DNA from: Cupriavidus necator
GTDB lineage: Bacteria > Pseudomonadota > Gammaproteobacteria > Burkholderiales > Burkholderiaceae
Assembly (NCBI RefSeq): GCF_013141915.1
Contig: NZ_SROX01000017.1
Span: 62,001 to 126,000, forward strand
DNA: 64,000 nt
Direction of reading: 5' to 3'
This document shows, in pieces, positions 48,445 to 59,255 of the stretch. Positions within the stretch are counted from its first letter, which is position 1. Every line of letters begins with the position of its first letter. The notes beneath the pieces were generated by a model. The model ran no database searches. It saw only the letters and a list, made by a program, of their open reading frames with translations, and was not told the DNA's origin. Position numbers and translations under genes: made by a program.

Positions 48445-48828
48445 ATGCCCTCCCTCCGCAAGCGACTCATGGCCCTGGACCCCACCACCGTCAGCACCGT
48501 GCTCTCCCTGCTGCCCACCATTCTCGAGCAGGCCAACAAGACCCTCGAGAAGCTGAAGAAGAACAAGCGCAAGGACGGTACCCCCGAAGGCGCGGTGGCC
48601 GACGCGCGCGATCCCGCGGCCCGCATCGCCGAGCTGGAAGCCGTGGTGGTGCAGCAGGCCGAGGCCGTCAAGCTGCTGGCCGAGCAGCACGCCATCACCA
48701 TCGATGCGCTGCGCAAGGAAGCTGCCCGGCTCGACCGCCGCCTGCGCCTGATGACCGCGGTGGCGATGGGCGGCGTGGCGCTGGGCCTGGGCGGCCTGGT
48801 GATCGCGCTGAACCTGCTGTTGCGCTGA
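48445..48828 (+). CDS. Small coiled-coil protein with C-terminal membrane helix
   Basis: 127 aa, no family recognised. The N-terminal amphipathic stretch (LLPTILEQANKTLEKLKKNK) is followed by a heptad-like helix (about 53-92, ARIAELEAVVVQQAEAVKLL) and a single C-terminal transmembrane helix (about 102-126) ending in LLR, so it is probably tail-anchored with a cytosolic body. The start could also be the ATG at 48469 (MALDPTT). It lies inside the dap block on the same strand; a role there is not evident. Confidence 0.75.
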   Translation: MPSLRKRLMALDPTTVSTVLSLLPTILEQANKTLEKLKKNKRKDGTPEGAVADARDPAARIAELEAVVVQQAEAVKLLAEQHAITIDALRKEAARLDRRLRLMTAVAMGGVALGLGGLVIALNLLLR

Positions 48829-48855
48829 ATTTCTCGCCTTTCCTCAAGACTTGCC

Positions 48856-50375
<1,520 letters not shown>

Positions 50376-50398
50376 TTATTTCCGAAAGAACACCCTCC

Positions 50399-51292
50399 AT
50401 GGCAACGCCCTCTCCCCTGCGCACCGTGCGCGACCTGCTGCGCCTGGCCGTGTCGCGCTTTACCGCCGCGCGCCTGTCCTTCGGCCACGGCAGCGCCAAC
50501 GCCTATGACGAGGCGGCCTACCTGGTGCTGCATACGCTGAACCTGCCGCTCGATACGCTCGACCCCTTCCTTGATGCGCGCCTGCTGCCCGACGAAGTCG
50601 AAGCGGTGCTGAAGGTCATCGACCGCCGCGTCAACGAGCGCGTGCCGGCCGCCTACATCACGCACGAAGCCTACATGCACGGCCTGCGCTTCTACGTCGA
50701 CTCGCGCGTGATCGTGCCGCGCAGCTTTATCGGCGAACTGCTGCAGGAAGGGCTGGAGCCGTGGGTCGGCGAGACCGACAGCATCGGCCCGGTGCTGGAG
50801 CTGTGCACCGGCTCCGGCTGCCTGCCGATCGTGGTGGCGCACGTCTGGCCGCATGCGAAGATCGACGCCGTCGACATCTCGCCCGACGCGCTCGCCGTGG
50901 CCCGCCGCAATGTGGCCGACTACAAGCTGGACGACCGCATCCGGCTCTATGAAGGCGACCTGTACGCGCCGTTGCCGCACGGCGCCACCTACGACGTGAT
51001 CCTGACCAACCCGCCCTACGTCAATGAAGGCTCGATGCAGGCGCTGCCGCCGGAATACCTGGCCGAGCCGCGCATCGCCCTGGCCGGCGGCGACGACGGC
51101 ATGGATGTGGTGCGGCGGATCATCGCCGGCGCCAAGGCGCGGCTGAATCCGGGCGGCGTGCTGGTGGTGGAGATCGGCAACGAGCATGCCAACGTGGAGG
51201 CCGCCTTCCCGGAGCTGGAGATCGTGTGGCTGCCGGTCAGCGCGGGCGATGAGCAGGTGTTTTTGCTGACGTACGACGCGCTGCCCGGGTGA
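50399..51292 (+). CDS. prmB: 50S ribosomal protein L3 glutamine methyltransferase
   Basis: 297 aa SAM-dependent protein methyltransferase. The N-terminal helical part (about 1-100) is followed by a Rossmann core with LELCTGSGCLPIV and the N5-glutamine motif LTNPPYVNEG. The HGSANAYDEAAYLVLH block distinguishes PrmB from PrmC. The ATG at 50399 fits the family N-terminus. It closes the dap operon. Confidence 0.94.
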   Translation: MATPSPLRTVRDLLRLAVSRFTAARLSFGHGSANAYDEAAYLVLHTLNLPLDTLDPFLDARLLPDEVEAVLKVIDRRVNERVPAAYITHEAYMHGLRFYVDSRVIVPRSFIGELLQEGLEPWVGETDSIGPVLELCTGSGCLPIVVAHVWPHAKIDAVDISPDALAVARRNVADYKLDDRIRLYEGDLYAPLPHGATYDVILTNPPYVNEGSMQALPPEYLAEPRIALAGGDDGMDVVRRIIAGAKARLNPGGVLVVEIGNEHANVEAAFPELEIVWLPVSAGDEQVFLLTYDALPG

Positions 51293-51318
51293 TGCGGTAA
51301 ATCCCGCGACGGCTTGCT

Positions 51319-51358
51319 CCCCTCTCCCGCTTGCGGGAGAGGGGCTGGGGGAGAGGGC
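51319..51358 (+). repeat. REP-like palindrome, copy C
   Basis: CCCCTCTCCCGC and its complement form a nearly perfect stem with a 2-base centre, followed by a CTGGGGGAGAGGGC tail. It faces copy D across about 43 bases as an inverted pair. Confidence 0.7.
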
Positions 51359-51401
51359 AGGCGCCAGGCATACCACTGGCCTGCGCTTCGTGGATATTCC
51401 C

Positions 51402-51440
51402 GCCCTCTCCCCAACCCTCTCCCGCAAGCGGGCGAGGGAG
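51402..51440 (-). repeat. REP-like palindrome, copy D (inverted relative to C)
   Basis: Read on the minus strand this is the same element as copy C, including the tail, with a few mismatches. C and D form a head-to-head doublet in the 264-base prmB-MFS spacer. Nothing else is seen there. Confidence 0.7.
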
Positions 51441-51556
51441 CACCCCATCAGCGCGGATACGCTAAGCCCGCGCAATCTGGGCGAACACCGGCCAACCGTT
51501 GATCCGGCAACGCGCGCAGGCCCTACACTCGCTGCAGAGATAGCGCCACTGACGCC

Positions 51557-52828
51557 GTGACCCCCAGCAATATCCCCCCTTCCGGATCGCCTCCCGGCGC
51601 CAGCGCCCTGCCCGCGCGCGCCCCGGCGACGTATGCCGTGCGCGGCATCGCCATCCTGACCTTCGCGTTCGCGCTCAGCCAGTTCTTCCGCTCGTGCCTG
51701 GCGGTGATGGCACCCGAGTTGCAGCACGATTTCGGCTTGTCGCCGGCGGGCTTCGGCGCGCTGTCCTCTTCGTTCTTCCTGGCCTTCGCCGTGGCGCAGA
51801 TCCCGGTGGGCATCGCCTTCGACCGCTATGGCGTAGGCCGGCCGACCGCGCTGCTGCTGGCGGTGGGCGCGCTGTCGTCGATCGTATTCGTGCTGGCGCC
51901 CAACGGCACCGCCGCCACGCTGGCGCAGGTCGGCCTGGGGCTGGCGTGCGCGCCGGTGTTCATGGGCCTGCTGCATTTCGCCTCGGAGCAGCTGTCCGAA
52001 CGCGACTACACGCGCGTGGTCAGCCGCTCCAACGCCACCGGCATGATTGGCTCGCTGTGCGCGACCGCGCCGCTGGGCTGGGCCATCTCGCTGGTCGGCT
52101 GGCGCCCGTCGATGGCGGTGTCGGCGCTCGGCATGGTCGCGGCCTGCTATGGCGTGTGGCGCTGCGTGCGCGACCAGGGCCATGCCGAGGCCCGCAGCGC
52201 GTCGTGGCCGGCGATGCTGTCGGAAAGCCTGCAACTGCTGAAGCTGGCGCCGCTGTGGACGCTGATCCCGGTATGCGTGGCGATGGCCGCCGGCACTGCG
52301 TTCCGCAATGCCTGGAGCGGCCCCTACCTGGCCGACGTGTTCAGCCTGGGCTCGGCGCCGCGCGGCGTGGCGCTGACGCTGCTGAGCCTGGCCGGCTTCC
52401 TGACCGCCTTCCTGCTGCCGGTGCTGGTGCGGCGCGGCACGCTCAAGACCACCATCATCGGCTGGTCGTGCCTTGCCATGGCCGGGGCGATCCTCCTGGC
52501 GCTGTGGCCCGACCACGGCATCGGCTATGGCGTGGCGATGATGGCGCTGCTGTCGACCATCGGCATGCTGCATCCGCTGGTGATGGCACAGGGCCGCGGC
52601 CTGATCCCGCCGGCGCAGCGCGGGCGCGGGCTGGGACTGCTCAATACCTTCGTGTTCCTGGGCTCGGCGCTGACCTCGTGGGCCTTCGGCCTGATCGCCA
52701 ATGCCGGCCATGTGCGCGGCTGGCCGCTGCCGTCCACCTATGCGGCCATCTTCGTGTCGGCGGCGGTGCTGATCGCGGCCGCGCTGGTGCCCTACTGCTT
52801 CAGCCCGCCGCATCCCACCCGCCATTAG
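51557..52828 (+). CDS. Major facilitator superfamily transporter
   Basis: 423 aa, GTG start. A 25-residue Pro/Ala-rich cytosolic leader precedes 12 hydrophobic helices. The MFS loop motif appears as GIAFDRYGVGRPTALLL between helices 2 and 3, and the central loop is near residues 210-225. The substrate is unknown. It is followed by a Bug receptor gene but with a 156-base gap, so co-transcription is uncertain. Confidence 0.88.
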   Translation: MTPSNIPPSGSPPGASALPARAPATYAVRGIAILTFAFALSQFFRSCLAVMAPELQHDFGLSPAGFGALSSSFFLAFAVAQIPVGIAFDRYGVGRPTALLLAVGALSSIVFVLAPNGTAATLAQVGLGLACAPVFMGLLHFASEQLSERDYTRVVSRSNATGMIGSLCATAPLGWAISLVGWRPSMAVSALGMVAACYGVWRCVRDQGHAEARSASWPAMLSESLQLLKLAPLWTLIPVCVAMAAGTAFRNAWSGPYLADVFSLGSAPRGVALTLLSLAGFLTAFLLPVLVRRGTLKTTIIGWSCLAMAGAILLALWPDHGIGYGVAMMALLSTIGMLHPLVMAQGRGLIPPAQRGRGLGLLNTFVFLGSALTSWAFGLIANAGHVRGWPLPSTYAAIFVSAAVLIAAALVPYCFSPPHPTRH

Positions 52829-52984
52829 CCGCACTCGCTTTGCCTGCAAAAAGCCAGACTTATCGATTTAAGAATTCCGCTGGCGGGCTGACGCGTTTAC
52901 CGTTTGTGACACCAACGTCCCAGCCGGATCCGGCGCCAAGGGACAACGGCTGCGCCAGCGGCCGGCAAACGAGGAGACCGCCTG

Positions 52985-53983
52985 ATGCCATCCCCATCCC
53001 GCCCCGAGCGGGGCCGCCGCGCATGGCTTGCCGCCATGCTGGCCACGACGGCCGCCATCGCCCTGCCGGGCACCGCTCACGCCGAAACCTGGCCGGCGCG
53101 CCCGATCCAGCTGCTGATCCCCTACCCACCGGGCGGCAGCGCCGACCTGCTGGCGCGCCCGGTTGCCGCGAAGCTGCAAGAGCGCCTGGGCCAGCCCGTG
53201 GTGCTGGACTACCGGCCGGGCGCCGGCGGCACCATCGCCAGCCAGGCACTGGCGCGGGCCAAGCCCGACGGCTACACGCTGATCATGGTACTCGCCGCCC
53301 ATGCCATCAATGCCAGCCTCTACCCCAAGCTGCCCTATGACACGCGCAAAGACTTCGCCCCGGTATCGCTGGTGGCCAACCTGCCGATGATCCTGGCCGG
53401 CAGCCCGTCGCTGCAGGCCACCAACGTGAAGGAGCTGATCGCCGAGGCCAAGGCCGCGCCGGGCAAGCTGACCTTTGCCTCGGCGGGCAACGGCAATACC
53501 GGCCACCTGGCGGGCGAGTTGTTCGATTCCGTGGCGGGCATCAAGATGACCCATGTGCCGTACAAGGGCAGCGCGCAGGTCGTCACGGCGATGCTGTCGG
53601 GCGAGGTCCAGCTGACCTTCGACAGCATCTCCACCACGCTGCCCCACGTAAAAAGCGGCAAGCTGCGCGCACTGGCCGTGACCGGCAGCCAGCGCGCCGC
53701 GGTCGCGCCCGAAGTGCCGACGCTGGCCGAGGCCGGCGTGCCGGGCATCAGCATCACCGGCTGGTATGCGATGCTGGCACCGGCCGGCACGCCGCAGCCC
53801 GTGATCGACCGGCTCAGCACCGAGATTGCCACCGTGCTGCGCCAGCTCGAGCTGAAGGCGACGCTGGCCGCCAGCGGCTATGAACCGGTGGGCTCGACCC
53901 CCGCCGCGCTGCGCACCCATATCGACGCCGAGATCAACCGCTGGAGCAAGGTGGTGAAGGACTCCGGCGCACAGATCCAGTAA
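52985..53983 (+). CDS. Bug/TctC-family extracytoplasmic solute receptor
   Basis: 332 aa. A signal peptide (about 1-36, cleaved after TAHA) is followed by WPARPIQLLIPYPPGGSADLLARP, the classic Bug beginning, then GAGGTIASQALARAKPDGYTL and the VPYKGSAQVVTAMLSGEVQL block. The family binds small carboxylates in the periplasm and is strongly expanded in Cupriavidus and Bordetella. GAGGAG precedes the ATG. No TctA/TctB membrane genes are nearby, so it is an orphan receptor. It is close to the acyl-CoA ligase gene, which hints at a carboxylic-acid ligand. Confidence 0.93.
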   Translation: MPSPSRPERGRRAWLAAMLATTAAIALPGTAHAETWPARPIQLLIPYPPGGSADLLARPVAAKLQERLGQPVVLDYRPGAGGTIASQALARAKPDGYTLIMVLAAHAINASLYPKLPYDTRKDFAPVSLVANLPMILAGSPSLQATNVKELIAEAKAAPGKLTFASAGNGNTGHLAGELFDSVAGIKMTHVPYKGSAQVVTAMLSGEVQLTFDSISTTLPHVKSGKLRALAVTGSQRAAVAPEVPTLAEAGVPGISITGWYAMLAPAGTPQPVIDRLSTEIATVLRQLELKATLAASGYEPVGSTPAALRTHIDAEINRWSKVVKDSGAQIQ

Positions 53984-54048
53984 GGCCTGCTGCCCTACCA
54001 CCGCTGCCCCGGGTGCCGCAGGACGGCACCCGCATTCCCTTGCCGAAC

Positions 54049-55599
54049 ATGACCCAACCGACTCCGCTCCAACGCCCCTTCACCACCATGTCCGTGCTGG
54101 TGCGCGAACACGCCGCGCAGCGCCCCGCGCAGCGCGCGCTGATGCATGGCGAGCGCGTGCTCGACTATGCCGGACTCGACGCCGCCATGGACCGCATTGC
54201 CGCGGCGCTGGCGCGCGACGGGGTGCGGCCCGGCGAAGCCATCGCCATCTGCGCGGCCTCGTCGATCGAATACGCCGCGGTGTACCTGGGCGCGGTGCGC
54301 GCCGGCGTGGTGGTCGCGCCGCTGGCGCCGTCGTCCACGCCGGACAGCCTGGCCGGCATGATCGCCGACGCCGGCGCGCGCATCCTGTTCAGCGACGCCA
54401 GCGTGGCGGACATGCTCGCGCCGGTGCGGGACAGGCTGGCCAGCACGCCGGTGGTCACGCTCGACGGCAGCGAGGCGGGCCGGCCGTACGAGGACTGGCT
54501 GGCGCCCCCCGGCATGCCGGGGGCGGAAGCCGAAATCCGCCCGGAGATGCCGCTCAACATCATCTATTCGTCGGGCACCACCGGCACGCCCAAGGGCATC
54601 GTGCAGTCGCACGCGATGCGCTGGGCGCATGTGTCGCGCGGCGCCGCCACCGGCTATGGGACCGAGGCCGTCACGCTGCTGTCCACGCCGCTGTATTCCA
54701 ACACCACGCTGGCCAGCTTCTTCCCCACCATCGGCCTGGGCGGCACCGCCATCCTGATGGCGAAGTTCGATGCGGGCCAGTACCTGGCGCTGGCGCAGCG
54801 GCATCGCGTCACGCATACCATGCTGGTGCCGGTGCAGTACCAGCGCCTGCTGGCGCATCCGGAATTCGATCGCCACGACCTGTCGTCGTTCCGGCACAAG
54901 TTCTGCACCAGCGCGCCGTGCAGCCCGGCCCTGAAGGCCGAGGTGCTGCGGCGCTGGCCCGGCGCGCTGACCGAGCTGTACGGCATGACCGAAGGCGGCG
55001 GCGGCTGCCTGCTGTTCGCCGACCAGTTCCCCGACAAGCTGCATACCGTGGGGCGACCCGCCACCGGCGCCGACGTGCGCATCATCGACGAAGCCGGCCG
55101 CGAGCTGCCGCCGGGCAGCACCGGCGAAGTGGTGGGCCGCTCGGCGGCGATGATGAACGGCTACCACAACCAGCCCGAAAAGACCGCCGAGACCGAATGG
55201 CATGACGCGCAGGGCCAGCGCTTTATCCGCACCGGCGATATCGGCCGCTTCGACGAAGACGGCTTCCTGGTGCTGCTGGACCGCAAGAAGGACATGATCA
55301 TCTCGGGCGGCTTCAACCTCTACCCGAGCGACCTGGAGGCGGTGGTACGCGAGCACCCGGCGGTGGCCGAAGTGTCGGTGGTGGGGGTGCCGTCGGAGCG
55401 CTGGGGCGAGACCCCGGTGGCCTTTGTCGCGCTGCGCGCCGACAGCGGCGCCAGTGCGCAGGAGGTGCTGGCGTGGGCCAACGAACGCCTGGGCAAGACC
55501 CAGCGGCTGGCGGCGATCCACCAGGTGGAGAGCCTGCCGCGCAGCGCCATCGGCAAGGTGCTCAAGCGCGAACTGCGCGACCGCATCAGCGCGGCCTGA
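54049..55599 (+). CDS. AMP-dependent acyl-CoA synthetase/ligase
   Basis: 516 aa from MTQPTPLQRP (a GTG frame opens 12 codons earlier). The ANL motifs are complete: P-loop IIYSSGTTGTPKGIV, YGMTEGGGG, RTGDIGRFDEDGFL and the C-terminal catalytic Lys in PRSAIGKVLKREL. It activates a carboxylic acid to its CoA thioester through an acyl-AMP. The substrate cannot be read from sequence. The Bug receptor just upstream may import it. Confidence 0.93.
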   Translation: MTQPTPLQRPFTTMSVLVREHAAQRPAQRALMHGERVLDYAGLDAAMDRIAAALARDGVRPGEAIAICAASSIEYAAVYLGAVRAGVVVAPLAPSSTPDSLAGMIADAGARILFSDASVADMLAPVRDRLASTPVVTLDGSEAGRPYEDWLAPPGMPGAEAEIRPEMPLNIIYSSGTTGTPKGIVQSHAMRWAHVSRGAATGYGTEAVTLLSTPLYSNTTLASFFPTIGLGGTAILMAKFDAGQYLALAQRHRVTHTMLVPVQYQRLLAHPEFDRHDLSSFRHKFCTSAPCSPALKAEVLRRWPGALTELYGMTEGGGGCLLFADQFPDKLHTVGRPATGADVRIIDEAGRELPPGSTGEVVGRSAAMMNGYHNQPEKTAETEWHDAQGQRFIRTGDIGRFDEDGFLVLLDRKKDMIISGGFNLYPSDLEAVVREHPAVAEVSVVGVPSERWGETPVAFVALRADSGASAQEVLAWANERLGKTQRLAAIHQVESLPRSAIGKVLKRELRDRISAA

Positions 55600-55642
55600 C
55601 GCGCTGTGCCAGGCGCCCACGCAAGAAAACGCGCGGGGGTGC

Positions 55643-55671
55643 TTGCGCAATCGTAAAGGCCTCTCTATAAT
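55643..55671 (+). promoter_or_regulatory. Sigma70 promoter of the tRNA-Val gene
   Basis: TTGCGC and TATAAT separated by 17 bases, with the -10 ending 13 bases before the mature tRNA. The strong match fits a stable RNA promoter. Confidence 0.8.
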
Positions 55672-55684
55672 TCGCGCCTTCGCT

Positions 55685-55761
55685 AGGCTCGTAGCTCAGC
55701 TGGTTAGAGCACCACCTTGACATGGTGGGGGTCGTTGGTTCGAGTCCAATCGAGCCTACCA
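55685..55761 (+). tRNA. tRNA-Val (anticodon GAC)
   Basis: 77 bases including an encoded CCA. The acceptor stem AGGCTCG pairs with CGAGCCT. The D arm is TAGCTCAGCTGGTTAGAGCA, the anticodon stem CCACC/GGTGG encloses the loop TTGACAT, and the T arm contains GGTTCGAGTCC. It reads GUC and GUU codons. No integrase or duplicated tRNA end is seen downstream. Confidence 0.97.
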
Positions 55762-55775
55762 ACGCACAACGGAAC

Positions 55776-55812
55776 ACGGACGGTACGCATCGCGCACCGT
55801 CCGTTTTTCTTT
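55776..55812 (+). terminator. Intrinsic terminator of the tRNA-Val gene
   Basis: A 9-bp ACGGACGGT/ACCGTCCGT stem followed by TTTTCTTTT. It makes the tRNA a monocistronic unit. Confidence 0.88.
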
Positions 55813-55824
55813 TCCGGGACCGCT

Positions 55825-56982
55825 TCAGGCGTCGATGCCGAACTCCGCCAGCACCGCCGCGGTATGCTGGCCCAGCACCGGCGCACTGCCGGCCGGCCGT
55901 TCCCTGCCCGCCATGCCCGGCAGGTTGGCCCATGGCACCTCGCCGATGCCCGCCAGCGGCAGCCGCCCGAACACCCCCGCCTGCGCGCACTGCGCGCTGT
56001 CCAGCAAATCGCGCGCATGGCCGACGCGCGCGAACAGCACATCGTGCTCGGTCAGCAGCGCCTCCCAGTGCGCCAGCGGCTGCGCAGCCAGTGCATGCGC
56101 GACGCGCCCGCTCAGTTCCGCCGCGCGCGGCAGCCGGCCGGCGCTGCGGTGCAGCGTGGTATCGGCAAGCCAGTCGTCGCAACCCAGCAGCCTGGCCAGC
56201 CGCATGAACATCGCGTCATTGAGCATGCTGAGGTAGAGCGCGCCATCGGCTGCCTGGAACAGGCCGGTCGGCGCGTTGGCCGCCGCCAGCTCGGCGTCGG
56301 GGAACATGGCGTCATCCACCATCAGGTAGGACTGCAGCGCGGCACTGGTCTCGAGCAGCGACAGCCGCACATGGCGGCCGCGGCCGCTGCGCGCGGCCTT
56401 GTACAACGCCGCAGCCGCATGCTGCGACGCATACAGCCCGGTGGCCAGGTCGATCAGGAAAAAGGCAATGCGGCGCGGCTGGCCCGCGGCATCGCGGTTC
56501 AGGTGCATCAGACCGCTGTAGGCCTGCATGGTGGTGTCCACCGCCGGCCGGTTCGCCAGCGGCCCCGCATGGCCGTAGCCCGAGATCGAGACATAGACCA
56601 GCGCCGGGTTGTGCGCGGCCAGGGCCTCGTAGCCCACCCCCATGCGCTCGGCCACGCCAGGGCGGAAATTCTGGATCACCACGTCGGCGCGCTGCGCCAG
56701 CCGGCCGATGGCGGCGCGGCCCTCGGCGCTGCGCGCATCCAGCACCACGCTCTCCTTGCCGGCGTTGCAGGCCACCGCGATCGCGGTCTGGCCGGCGCGG
56801 ATGCGCCCCATCTGGCGCGACCAGTCGCCCTCCGGCGGCTCCACCTTGATCACGCGCGCGCCCTGCTGGCGCAGGATCAGCCCGCAGTACGGGCCGGCGA
56901 TGCCCTGGCTCAGGTCGAGCACGGTCAGGCCATCGAACATGGCATCGTCGATGGCGTCCATCGCCGCGAGTGCATCGTGCAT
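55825..56982 (-). CDS. CaiB/BaiF family (class III) CoA-transferase
   Basis: 385 aa. The N-terminal LTVLDLSQGIAGPYCGLILRQQGARVIKVEPPEGD is the family signature, followed by DVVIQNFRPGVAERMGVGYE and the catalytic Asp in RPAVDTTMQAYSGLM. It moves CoA between carboxylic acids or their thioesters. It is the distal gene of a three-gene set (Bug receptor, oxidoreductase, CoA-transferase), 13 bases after the oxidoreductase. Substrate unknown. Confidence 0.93.
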   Translation of the reverse strand: MHDALAAMDAIDDAMFDGLTVLDLSQGIAGPYCGLILRQQGARVIKVEPPEGDWSRQMGRIRAGQTAIAVACNAGKESVVLDARSAEGRAAIGRLAQRADVVIQNFRPGVAERMGVGYEALAAHNPALVYVSISGYGHAGPLANRPAVDTTMQAYSGLMHLNRDAAGQPRRIAFFLIDLATGLYASQHAAAALYKAARSGRGRHVRLSLLETSAALQSYLMVDDAMFPDAELAAANAPTGLFQAADGALYLSMLNDAMFMRLARLLGCDDWLADTTLHRSAGRLPRAAELSGRVAHALAAQPLAHWEALLTEHDVLFARVGHARDLLDSAQCAQAGVFGRLPLAGIGEVPWANLPGMAGRERPAGSAPVLGQHTAAVLAEFGIDA

Positions 56983-56995
56983 GGGTTGGCTCCGT

Positions 56996-58024
56996 TCAGA
57001 TATCCAGCATGACCTTGCCGATGGCGCGGCGCGACATCGTGGTGTCGACCGCGTTCAGCCAGTCGCTCAAGGCAAAGTGCTGCAGCACCGGCGGCGCCAG
57101 CCTGCCGCTGGCCGCGGCCTGCATGATCTCGCCCACCATGGCCTGCACGCGCGGCGCAAAGCGGCGGCGCTCATCGGTGAGGCCCCAGCCGATGTAATAG
57201 CCGTAGTTGAAACCGATCAGCGCCAGGTTCTTCACCAGCAGCAGGTTGGCCGGCACCGAGGGGATGCGGCCGCTGGCATAGCCGATCGACAGCAGCCGCG
57301 CGCCCGGCGCCGCGCAGCGCAGCGAGGCGTCGAACAGGTCGCCGCCGACCGGGTCGAACACCACGTCGGCGCCGCCGGCCGGGCACAGCGCCTTGACCGC
57401 GGCGGCCAGCGTGTCAGGATCCGGCTCCAGCGCGTGCGCGGCGCCATTGCGCAGCGCCGCCTCGCGCTTGGCCGCGGTGCTGGCGGTGGCGATCACGCGC
57501 GCGCCCATGAGCCGGCCGACCTGCACCGCCGCCGTGCCCAGCGCGCCGCTGGCGCCATGGACCAGCATGGTGTCGCCGGGCTGCAGCGCCGCGCGCCACG
57601 CCAGCGCGGCCCACACCGTGCCATAGGTGATCGGCAGCGCCGCGGCGTGCGCCAGCGGCAGTCCGTCGGGGACGGGATAGACGGTCTCGGCGGTCGCCAC
57701 CGCTTCCTCGGCGATGCCGCCCCAGTCCAGCGCCGCGGCCACGCGCTGGCCCGGGCGCAGTTGCGTGACGTCGGGCGCCACTTCGATGATCTCGCCCGCG
57801 GCCTCGGTGCCCGGGGTGAATGGCAGCGGCGGCTTGCGCTGGTACTTGCCGGACACGAACAGGCTCAGCGCGAAGCCCACGCCGGCGTGCCGCACGCGGA
57901 TGCGCACCTGGCCCGGCGCCAGCGGCCGGCGCGCGATCCGTTGCAGCGCCAGCTCGCTCCAGTGGCACCAGCGCGAGCAGACCAGCCCCAGGTACTCGTC
58001 GGCTTGCATCGGCATCCCCGTCAT
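56996..58024 (-). CDS. Zinc-independent MDR family quinone-oxidoreductase-like enzyme
   Basis: 342 aa from MTGMPMQADEYL, whose ATG overlaps the upstream Bug gene stop as ATGA. The GroES-like domain (about 1-125, FTPGTEAAGEIIEVAPDVTQLRPGQRV) precedes the NADPH Rossmann domain with LVHGASGALGTAAVQVGRLMGARV. The catalytic and structural zinc Cys sets of alcohol dehydrogenases are absent, as in QorA-type NADPH:quinone reductases and enoyl reductases. Coupled with the CoA-transferase it may reduce an enoyl-CoA, which is inference. Confidence 0.92.
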   Translation of the reverse strand: MTGMPMQADEYLGLVCSRWCHWSELALQRIARRPLAPGQVRIRVRHAGVGFALSLFVSGKYQRKPPLPFTPGTEAAGEIIEVAPDVTQLRPGQRVAAALDWGGIAEEAVATAETVYPVPDGLPLAHAAALPITYGTVWAALAWRAALQPGDTMLVHGASGALGTAAVQVGRLMGARVIATASTAAKREAALRNGAAHALEPDPDTLAAAVKALCPAGGADVVFDPVGGDLFDASLRCAAPGARLLSIGYASGRIPSVPANLLLVKNLALIGFNYGYYIGWGLTDERRRFAPRVQAMVGEIMQAAASGRLAPPVLQHFALSDWLNAVDTTMSRRAIGKVMLDI

Positions 58025-59028
58025 TCGAGCGTGATGCCGACATCGCGGATGATGCGGCTCCATTTGTCGCGGTCGTTCTTCATCACCGTGGCGAAGGCCT
58101 CCGGCGTGCCGCCGACCGGCACCAGGTTCAGGTCCTGCATTTTCTTCGCGATCTCGGGCAGGCGCACGATGCGCGCCACCTCGCGCGACAGCGCTTCGAC
58201 CCGCGCGCGGGGCACGCCGGCCGGGAACAGCAGCCCCATCCACGCATCCGGCTCGAACCCCTGGTAGCCGGCTTCGCGGAAGGTCGGCACCCGGGGCAGC
58301 AAGGCCGAGCGCTCGGCGCCGGCAATCGCCACCGGCACCAGCTTGCCGCCCTGCAGCAGCGGCATCGCCGTGCCCACGGCAATAAAGCCGAGCTTCACAT
58401 GGCCGGCCGCCAGGTCAGTGGCCAGCGGCGCGCCGCCCTTGTAGGCCACGTGCTCCATCTGCAGGCCGGCCTCGCGCTTGAGCAGTTCGCCCAGGATATG
58501 CCCGGTGGTGCCGGCACCGTAGGAGCCGTAGGGATACTTGCCGGGGTTGGCCTTGAGCAGCGCCACCACCTCCGGCAGCGTGCGCGCGGGGAAGTCGGGC
58601 GACACTGCCAGGATGGTCGACGAGATCGCCACCTCGCTGACCGGCGTGAAATCCGCGATCGGGTCATAGCCGATGCCGCGGTACAGCGACGGGTTCTGCA
58701 CGTGCGCGGTGAAGGTCAGCAGCGCGGTGTATCCATCCCTGGCTGCCCTGGCGACGTACTTGGTGCCGGTGGTGGTGCCGGCGCCAGGCTTGTTGTCGAC
58801 GATCACTGGCTGGCCCCAGCTCCTGGTCAGCTCCTGGCCGATCAGCCGCGCCACGGCGTCGTTGACGTTGCCCGCCACCGACGGCACCACGATGGTCAGC
58901 GGCCGCGACGGATAGGGTTCGCCAGAGGCGGGATCGGCGGCCACGGCGGCGGCCGGCATGACGGTGGGAATGGCAGCCAGCAACATGGCGGCCATGGCTG
59001 CGCGCAGCCCTGGCAAACGGTATGGCAT
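58021..59028 (-). CDS. Bug/TctC-family extracytoplasmic solute receptor
   Basis: 335 aa. A signal peptide (about 1-31) is followed by YPSRPLTIVVPSVAGNVNDAVAR, GAGTTTGTKYVARAARDGYTALL and the MEHVAYKGGAPLATDLAAGHVKLGF block. It is divergent from the LysR gene and translationally coupled (ATGA) to the oxidoreductase. The ligand is probably the acid handled by the downstream enzymes. The second Bug protein in this window (52985) is related but clearly not a recent duplicate. Confidence 0.93.
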   Translation of the reverse strand: MPYRLPGLRAAMAAMLLAAIPTVMPAAAVAADPASGEPYPSRPLTIVVPSVAGNVNDAVARLIGQELTRSWGQPVIVDNKPGAGTTTGTKYVARAARDGYTALLTFTAHVQNPSLYRGIGYDPIADFTPVSEVAISSTILAVSPDFPARTLPEVVALLKANPGKYPYGSYGAGTTGHILGELLKREAGLQMEHVAYKGGAPLATDLAAGHVKLGFIAVGTAMPLLQGGKLVPVAIAGAERSALLPRVPTFREAGYQGFEPDAWMGLLFPAGVPRARVEALSREVARIVRLPEIAKKMQDLNLVPVGGTPEAFATVMKNDRDKWSRIIRDVGITLE

Positions 59029-59255
59029 CGCTTTGTCTCCTATCCTGGGTCCCTTCTGTAGTGCCCGCCGCAGGTTCCACTGCCGTGCGTTGCGCGAGGG
59101 ATGCCACGCAGTCTAGGCCAGCGTCCGCGCCGGCGCGATTCCCGCGCGGCGCGAACCGAGTCCTGCCGGGCATGGCGCCGCGCCAAGACCCGCGTGCCCG
59201 GCGCGCGCGGTGCGCGGCGCTACAATGGCCTGCACCACCCAGCGCCGCCACGCCC

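Noticed and set aside
55685-55761. tRNA-Val as an integration site for a genomic island
   Set aside because: No integrase, no direct repeat of the tRNA 3' end and no change in base composition are seen nearby.
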